Positions 29,505 through 34,584 of a DNA stretch of 34,584 nt are shown piece by piece (position 1 is the stretch's first letter; every line of letters begins with the position of its first letter). A model generated the notes under the pieces. The model saw only the letters and a program-made list of their open reading frames with translations, was not told where the DNA came from and searched no databases. The DNA comes from DAOUBP01 sp034432655 (GTDB taxonomy: Bacteria; Chloroflexota; Anaerolineae; CG2-30-64-16). The stretch covers positions 1-34,584 of the forward strand of contig DAOUBP010000145.1 in the NCBI GenBank assembly GCA_034432655.1, given 5' to 3'. Both the position numbers and the translations under genes were made by a program.

Positions 29505-31146
29505 CATCATCCTCACCGGCTTCATGGGCACCGGTAAGACCACCATCGGCCGCTGCGTGGCCGCGCAACTGGGCCGGCCCTTCGTAGACCTCGATGAGGT
29601 GATCGCCGCACGGGCCGGAAAGCCCATCCCTCAGATCTTCGCAGAGGACGGGGAGCCGGCCTTCCGGGCGCTGGAAGCGGCCGTCTGCGCAGAACTGCGG
29701 GAACCCGCCGGGTTAGTGGTCGCTGCGGGCGGCGGCGCAGTCGTCAACCCGGCCAATCGAGAGGCGCTATCCGCTGGCGGCCTGGTCATCTGTCTGGATG
29801 CCGCGCCGGAGGTCATCCTGGCGCGCGTCGGGGACGGCAGCGACCGGCCGATGCTGGCCGGTGAGGACCGCCTGACACGCATCAAGGCGTTGCTGGCGCA
29901 ACGTGCGGCGGCCTACGCCGCCATCCCTCACCACCTGGACACCACCCATCTCAGCATCCCGGCCGCTGCCGAACGCGTGATGGGCATCGCCGCGGGCTTG
30001 CCGGCGGAAGGGCACAAACTGATCGTGGATAGCGAACGGCAAATCAGCGAATCGGCGAATCACGCAGTATGCGGTACGCAATACGCAATACGCAGTACGC
30101 GCTACGCAATCCTCATCGCCCCCGGCCTGCTGGCCCAGGCTGGCGAGCGCATCCGCGCGGCTGGCGTCGAACCGGGCCGTTGTGCGGTGGTCACCAATCC
30201 GACCATAGGCCGGCATTACGCGGCGCCGCTGCTGGCATCTCTGGCCGCGGCGGGTTTCGAGCCGCTGGTCTACGAAGTGCCGGACGGCGAGGCCCATAAG
30301 ACGTTGACGACGGTGGCCGGCCTCTATGAGCAGTTCGCCGCAGCCCGGCTGGCACGCAACGAGCCGGTCATCGCCCTGGGCGGCGGCGTGATCGGCGACC
30401 TGGCGGGCTTTGCGGCGGCGACCTGGCTGCGGGGGGTGCCGTTCGTGCAGGTCCCCACCAGCCTGCTGGCCATGGTGGACGCCAGCGTGGGCGGCAAAGT
30501 GGGCGTGGACTTGCCCCAGGGGAAGAACCTGGTCGGCGCGTTCAAGCAACCCGCGCTGGTGCTGATTGACCCCGACTTGCTGGCCACCCTGCCGCCGGTC
30601 GAGTTCCGGTGCGGCGCGGCCGAGATCATCAAAGCCGGCATCATCGGCGACCCCGGCCTTTTCTGCAGCCTGGAGGCCGTTCCTCTCTCACCCCAAACGC
30701 CTGCGCTGACCCGCATCATCGCCGATGCCGTGCGGGTTAAGGCGGAGATCGTCCAACGCGATCCCTTCGAGGCCGGGGACCGGGCCTGGTTGAACCTGGG
30801 GCACACCTTCGGCCATGCGCTGGAGCTGATCTCGGGCTTCACCTTACGCCACGGTGAGGCCGTGGGCATCGGGCTGGTCGCAGCGGCGGCGCTCAGCGCG
30901 CGATTGGGCCTGTGTGCGGCCGATCTGCCCGACCGGATCCGTCGCGTCATCGTTCGCCACGGCCTGCCGGCCCGTTATCCCGGCGATCCGCGCCAGATCC
31001 TGGCAGCCATGGGCACCGACAAGAAACGCCGTGGCCGGGACCTGCGCTTTGTGGTCATGCGCGAGCTCGGCCGGGTCACGGTGACCGCAGCTGCCGCGAC
31101 AGACGTGCTGGAAGCATTAGCAGCCATTACCGGCCCCCCTGAATAA
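29497..31146 (+). CDS. aroKB: shikimate kinase-3-dehydroquinate synthase fusion
   Basis: A 549-residue bifunctional enzyme. Residues 1-170 are shikimate kinase: ILTGFMGTGKTTIGR (Walker A, residues 5-19), FVDLDEVI, FRALE and GGGAVVN. Residues about 175-549 are 3-dehydroquinate synthase: DGEAHKTL, VIALGGGVIGDLAGFAAATWLRG, QVPTSLLAMVDASVGGKVGVD, the zinc-ligand regions EIIKAGII and LNLGHTFGHALE, and HGEAVGIGL. The two steps are not consecutive (AroB step 2, AroK step 5). The AroB part begins HKLIVDSERQ and, after a repeat-encoded stretch (residues about 181-204), resumes RYAILIAPGLL, so the insert lies in its first beta-hairpin. Starts inside aroC with 8-nt overlap. Last gene of the operon. Confidence 0.95.
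   Translation: MNNIILTGFMGTGKTTIGRCVAAQLGRPFVDLDEVIAARAGKPIPQIFAEDGEPAFRALEAAVCAELREPAGLVVAAGGGAVVNPANREALSAGGLVICLDAAPEVILARVGDGSDRPMLAGEDRLTRIKALLAQRAAAYAAIPHHLDTTHLSIPAAAERVMGIAAGLPAEGHKLIVDSERQISESANHAVCGTQYAIRSTRYAILIAPGLLAQAGERIRAAGVEPGRCAVVTNPTIGRHYAAPLLASLAAAGFEPLVYEVPDGEAHKTLTTVAGLYEQFAAARLARNEPVIALGGGVIGDLAGFAAATWLRGVPFVQVPTSLLAMVDASVGGKVGVDLPQGKNLVGAFKQPALVLIDPDLLATLPPVEFRCGAAEIIKAGIIGDPGLFCSLEAVPLSPQTPALTRIIADAVRVKAEIVQRDPFEAGDRAWLNLGHTFGHALELISGFTLRHGEAVGIGLVAAAALSARLGLCAADLPDRIRRVIVRHGLPARYPGDPRQILAAMGTDKKRRGRDLRFVVMRELGRVTVTAAAATDVLEALAAITGPPE
30037..30108. repeat. CGAAT plus heptamer repeat insert in the AroB part of the fusion
   Basis: CGAATCGGCGAATCACG (30047-30063) is followed by GTACGCAATACGCAATACGCAG-type heptamers (30073-30094). 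It reads ISESANHAVCGTQYAIRST in frame, at the first beta-hairpin of dehydroquinate synthase. Confidence 0.85.
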
Positions 31147-31170
31147 ACAAGAAACAAGAGGAATCAACCT

Positions 31171-33591
31171 ATGGCCCATGTGGGCTCGCGCAAGCTGTCA
31201 AACGCCCTGGAAGGCGCTTTGGCCGGCGGCGGTGATCCTGCTACTTCGCCCCTGTATGTTTTCGGCCCCTTTCTGAAGCTGATTGTCGCGGCTGGGGTGG
31301 CCAGGATCACCTTCGGCGCTACCGTCTGGTTGGTAGTGCTCACCATCGCGGTAGTATCGGCCATGTATCGCCGCGTCATGATCTGGATCACCGACGGCAG
31401 CGGCGGCAGCGGGCTCAGCGAAGAGGAGTTCGGCGGCTGGGCCGTCAAGGTCAACGCCGGCATCACCTTCATCGAGTACACCCTCACCTTCCTGGTCAGC
31501 ACCGCTGCGCTGGTCACCTTCGTCGCCGACCGGTTCCCCCTCTTGAACAGCAGCTTTCTGGGCATCCAGTACCGGGCCTTCGTTGCCGTTGCCCTCAGCA
31601 TCCTGACCGGTTGGCTGGTCAACCGCGGCCCCAAAGTTGCGGCCCGCGCCTTCGGGCCGGCCACCGGCGCCGTGCTGCTGCTGCTTTGGGCGATGGTCTT
31701 TGCCACCCTTTGGCGGCGAGGGCTGCAACTGCCGGACTTCAACCTGGCAGCCTTCCGTCGCGAGTACCTCTTTGCGTACACCCTGGCGGGCTATTCCCGC
31801 ATCCTGGCCGTGATGACCGGGGTGGAGGTGTTTGCCAACCTGGTGGCGGCTTACTCGGGGACCCCCCAGGAGCGCAGCCGCAAAGCTTTCGGCAGCCTGC
31901 TGATCATCATGGGGACCACCTCAGCGGCGATGCTGATCGTTGGCCCGGCCATCTTCGCCCTCTCCGACCCGCTGAACCCGGAAGTTTCGGTCTTTACCCA
32001 GACGATGGATCGCCTGCTGCCGGCGCCGCTGCCCTACCTGGGGACACTGGTAGGGATCGCCGTGCTGCTATCGGCGTCGGCCGCCAGCGCGCAGGGGCTG
32101 CAGAACCTGGCCCTGGGCCTGGGCAGCCGTCAGTACATCCCGGCCGTGTTAAGCCAACGCAACCGGTATGATGTGGCCGATAAACCGGTATGGCTCCAGG
32201 TGGGGATTGTGTCGCTATGTTTTCTCCTGCTGGGCACCCAGGAGGAGACGTATCTGGCGCTTTACGCCGCGGGGGTGTTTATCTTGCTCAGCATGACCGG
32301 CTGGGCCGCCACCAGGCGCCTGCTGCGCGAGCTGCGCAGCAGCTTCTCCTACGGCAACCTGGCAACCTTCGGGGGCACCCTGCTGGCTGCCATCTTGACC
32401 ACGGCTGCTACTCTCATCATTTTCGAGGAACGCCTCCTGGAGGGAGCCTGGATCTATCTGGTGCTGATCCCGCTGCTATACAGCCTGTTCTCTTACTCAC
32501 GCGCCCGCCTCGGCGCGCCGACTCCGCGCCTGGAGGCCCTGGGCCGCCGTGTAGAAGCCATGCCGGGCCTGGGCCTGCTGCCCGGCACACCAGAACCCCT
32601 CACCAGCGTGCCCCAGCCCGTGCAGCCGGCCACAGTACCAGTGGCCACCGCCTATGCGTGGCGCGAACACCCCGTGACAGTCCGCCACATCATGGTGCCG
32701 CTGGACAGCTCCCAGTTTGCAGAACAGGCCCTGCCCCTGGCCCGGCAGCTGTGCCGGCGGCTTGGCGCCTCCCTTACCGCAGTGTCAGTGATTGACACAG
32801 GTGGCCCGCCGCGACTCCTGACCGATCCCTCCGTCCTCGATGAAAAGCTGCGACCTGCCGGGCAGGCGCTGGCAATGTACCTGGCCGGCGTGGCCTCCTC
32901 CTGGCAGCAAGACGGGCTACAGATCAAGACCCTCCTCGGGGTAGGGCCAACAGCAGAGACGATCACTTACATCGGGGAAAAGGCCGAAGCCGACCTGATA
33001 ACGATGAGCACTCATGGCCGGGCGGGGCTCAGCGCCTGGCTGTTGGGCCGTACCGCTCATGCCGTGGTGCAATTGACCAACAAACCCCTGCTACTGATCC
33101 GGCCGAAAAATGGCGCTCCTGACACGGAGTGCGCGCTGCAAAAGGTGCTGGTCTCGCTGGATGGCTCGGCCCGTGCCGAGCGGGTGTTGCCCTACGCTGC
33201 CCTTTTCGGCAGCGCCTGCGGGGCCGAGATCCTGCTCTTGCGTGTGCCGGAGATACCAGAGCCCGCCCTCTACGGCCCCCTGGGCGGCGCCGTTGAGGAG
33301 TTGCGGCTGGAGGCCGAGGCCGAGGCTCAGGCTTATGTTGAGCATGTTGCGGTTGAGCTGTGCGCGGCAGGCTTGCACGCGCGGGGCATCGTCACGGGCT
33401 CGCGCGCGGCGACCACTATTGTGGAGGTCGCTGCCGCCGAAGAAGCCGACATGATCATCCTGGCGACGCATGGCCGGGGCGGGATGGATCAGCTGATGCT
33501 GGGCAGTGTGGCCGATCGGGTGGTGCACCACGCCGCACAGCCGGTGTTGCTGGTGCCGGCCCGCCTCAACGGCCCGCGGCCTGCTGCATGA
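31171..33591 (+). CDS. APC-superfamily permease fused to two UspA domains
   Basis: An 806-residue membrane protein. Residues 1-450 hold about 12 hydrophobic segments of the amino acid-polyamine-cation superfamily, starting with GDPATSPLYVFGPF, a motif close to the GDIGTSPLY of KUP potassium transporters. Residues about 505-645 are a first UspA domain (RHIMVPLDSSQFAEQALPLA ... STHGRAGLSAWLLGRTAHAVV) and 650-800 a second (KVLVSLDGSARAERVLPYA ... ATHGRGGMDQLMLGSVADRVV). Both have the GxxG-x9-G(S/T) nucleotide-binding pattern, approximately. The fusion suggests transport gated by ATP or stress nucleotides. Substrate unknown. The 3' end overlaps mscS by 26 nt, tail to tail. Confidence 0.88.
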   Translation: MAHVGSRKLSNALEGALAGGGDPATSPLYVFGPFLKLIVAAGVARITFGATVWLVVLTIAVVSAMYRRVMIWITDGSGGSGLSEEEFGGWAVKVNAGITFIEYTLTFLVSTAALVTFVADRFPLLNSSFLGIQYRAFVAVALSILTGWLVNRGPKVAARAFGPATGAVLLLLWAMVFATLWRRGLQLPDFNLAAFRREYLFAYTLAGYSRILAVMTGVEVFANLVAAYSGTPQERSRKAFGSLLIIMGTTSAAMLIVGPAIFALSDPLNPEVSVFTQTMDRLLPAPLPYLGTLVGIAVLLSASAASAQGLQNLALGLGSRQYIPAVLSQRNRYDVADKPVWLQVGIVSLCFLLLGTQEETYLALYAAGVFILLSMTGWAATRRLLRELRSSFSYGNLATFGGTLLAAILTTAATLIIFEERLLEGAWIYLVLIPLLYSLFSYSRARLGAPTPRLEALGRRVEAMPGLGLLPGTPEPLTSVPQPVQPATVPVATAYAWREHPVTVRHIMVPLDSSQFAEQALPLARQLCRRLGASLTAVSVIDTGGPPRLLTDPSVLDEKLRPAGQALAMYLAGVASSWQQDGLQIKTLLGVGPTAETITYIGEKAEADLITMSTHGRAGLSAWLLGRTAHAVVQLTNKPLLLIRPKNGAPDTECALQKVLVSLDGSARAERVLPYAALFGSACGAEILLLRVPEIPEPALYGPLGGAVEELRLEAEAEAQAYVEHVAVELCAAGLHARGIVTGSRAATTIVEVAAAEEADMIILATHGRGGMDQLMLGSVADRVVHHAAQPVLLVPARLNGPRPAA

Positions 33592-34399
33592 TCACCGTGC
33601 GGATGGGGAACGGGATCGTGATCCCGGCCTCTCGAAACGCCCGGGTAAGCGCCTTGATCCCGGCATCTTGCACGGCGAAAAGCCCGCCGACCGCCGGGTC
33701 GAACCAATAGTACAGCCCGAACTCGATCGCACTGTCGCCGAATCTGCGGAACACCACCTGGGGGGCCGGGTCATCGGTGATGACGCCGGGGACCTCCCTG
33801 ATGGCCGCCAGGGCGACTGCGGTTGCCTTTTCAAGGTCGGTGTCATAGTCCACCCCACCGGCCAGTTCAACGCGGCGCTTGGGCACCCGGCTCAGGTTGG
33901 TCAACGGGCTGGTATACACATCCGCGTTGGGGATGTACACCAGCAGCCCGTCGAAGGTGCGCAGCTCAGTAGCACGCAGGTTGATATCCTCCACCTTCCC
34001 CGCGTACCCTTTCACCTCGATCAGGTCGCCGATGGCAAACGGCTGCTGCAACAACAACAAGATGCCGGCCACCAGGTTCTTGGCGATGTCCTGCAACGCA
34101 AAGCCGACGGTGAACCCCAAGACGCCCAGGCCGGCCAAAAACGCAACAATGTTGAAGTTGACCTGCTCCAGAGCAACGACCGTGGCCAACCCGGCAACCC
34201 CCCAGTAGGCCAGGCGGCCGAAGAGGACGACCAGCTCATTGTCCAGCTTCCGCCGCTGGCTATAGGCGCGCACGGCCTTACGCGCCAGGCTGGCCGCGTA
34301 CAACCCGACCACGAAGATCACCAGCCCGACAATCAGCTTGGGCAGGAACAAGACCGTGTTCTGGAGCAGTTGCGTAAATGTTTCGTTGATTGTCGGCAT
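33566..34399 (-). CDS. small-conductance mechanosensitive channel (MscS family)
   Basis: A 277-residue channel that opens under membrane tension in hypo-osmotic shock. Helix TM1 lies at about residues 17-37 (LIVGLVIFVVGLYAASLARKAV). TM2 and the pore helix TM3 include AFLAGLGVLGFTVGFALQDIAKNLVAGILLLLQQPF, the glycine/alanine-rich MscS pore motif, then the beta domain FAIGDLIEVKGYAGKVEDINLRATELRTFDGLLVYIPNADV. ATG 34399 starts MPTINETF with GGAGG about 10 nt upstream; the longer frame to 34417 uses TTG. Convergent with the permease-UspA gene. Confidence 0.93.
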   Translation of the reverse strand: MPTINETFTQLLQNTVLFLPKLIVGLVIFVVGLYAASLARKAVRAYSQRRKLDNELVVLFGRLAYWGVAGLATVVALEQVNFNIVAFLAGLGVLGFTVGFALQDIAKNLVAGILLLLQQPFAIGDLIEVKGYAGKVEDINLRATELRTFDGLLVYIPNADVYTSPLTNLSRVPKRRVELAGGVDYDTDLEKATAVALAAIREVPGVITDDPAPQVVFRRFGDSAIEFGLYYWFDPAVGGLFAVQDAGIKALTRAFREAGITIPFPIRTVIMQQAAGR

Positions 34400-34441
34400 A
34401 ATGCAAGTAACCTCCACCAGCTCGTCTTCAAGGAGTTTTTT

Positions 34442-34550
34442 GGGCGGCCAGGCCGCCCACCCCCTCTAGTGGGTCTTGTGGTTTGCTTGTGGCCATTCCG
34501 GCCCGCTTGAGCGGGCGCCGTTCGGTAGCCCGGCGACTTCAGCGCCGGGC
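34442..34550. repeat. three GC-rich hairpins at the window end
   Basis: GGGCGGC/GCCGCCC (34442-34458), GCCCGC/GCGGGC (34501-34516) and GCCCGGCG/CGCCGGGC (34528-34550). The last one has the loop ACTTCAG, as in 'GAAGTCG' type palindromes. They lie upstream of mscS; no gene is seen in 34418-34584. Confidence 0.6.
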
Positions 34551-34584
34551 GATCCTGGCCGCCACCGGCCACCCGTCACCCGTC

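Noticed and set aside
1..34584. tRNA, rRNA, integrase, transposase or prophage genes
   Set aside because: None recognised on either strand; the tRNA-like pairing in the T-box and riboswitch regions belongs to regulatory RNA.

Overview
The window reads as high-GC chromosomal DNA of a Chloroflexi-type bacterium (Anaerolineae/Caldilineae-like). This is an inference from protein style, the IleRS type and the short repeats between and inside genes; no rRNA or tRNA marker is present. It is almost fully coding, with about 23 ordinary protein genes, three RNA-level regulatory leaders and many short repeats.

Layout. 1-2797: end of a sugar-binding protein, then a ribose-type ABC ATPase and permease. 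2883-3653: coaX. 3660-5737 (minus): rluD, lspA and a DksA/TraR-like zinc-finger gene. 5803-10470 (minus): an alaX-ileS unit behind a sigma-70-like promoter and a T-box leader whose specifier reads AUC (Ile). 10537-15559: ABC exporter, site-2-protease-like M50/CBS protein, and an alkaline-phosphatase-superfamily membrane protein whose frame runs 270 nt antisense into tauE. 15290-16258 (minus): TauE/SafE permease. 16315-20241 (minus): a cobamide salvage/remodelling operon cobT-cobS-cbiR-cobU under a cobalamin riboswitch and terminator. 20430-31146 (plus): an aromatic amino acid operon, aroH-pheA fusion, aroF, tyrA, aroA, aroE, tyrS, aroC, aroK-aroB fusion. Its leader holds a 33-codon ORF with a Phe-Tyr-Phe-Tyr-Tyr run followed by an intrinsic terminator, the arrangement of a ribosome-mediated attenuator. 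31171-33591: APC permease fused to two UspA domains. 33566-34399 (minus): MscS channel.

The operon covers DAHP synthesis, dehydroquinate synthase, shikimate dehydrogenase, shikimate kinase, EPSP synthase, chorismate synthase and both prephenate branches. Dehydroquinate dehydratase and an aminotransferase are not in the window.

The most unusual feature is how far several short repeat families have spread into genes and RNA leaders. Heptamers GCGTATT/GCGTACT, CGAATxxx units, GTGTCTCC-like units, GATTCAAGATC-like units, AGTC-rich units and several palindromes lie between genes. They also lie in frame inside ileS (twice) and aroB, and form the N-terminus of aroE; other non-family inserts occur in aroA, aroC, aroE, tauE, cbiR and rluD. 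They supply the stop codons of aroA and cobT, and they sit in the peripheral parts of both the T-box and the cobalamin riboswitch. The heptamer array has no stop trinucleotide on either strand, so it is open in all six frames. The IleRS has the swapped GxHH form of the HxGH signature, described for mupirocin hyper-resistant IleRS2 enzymes.
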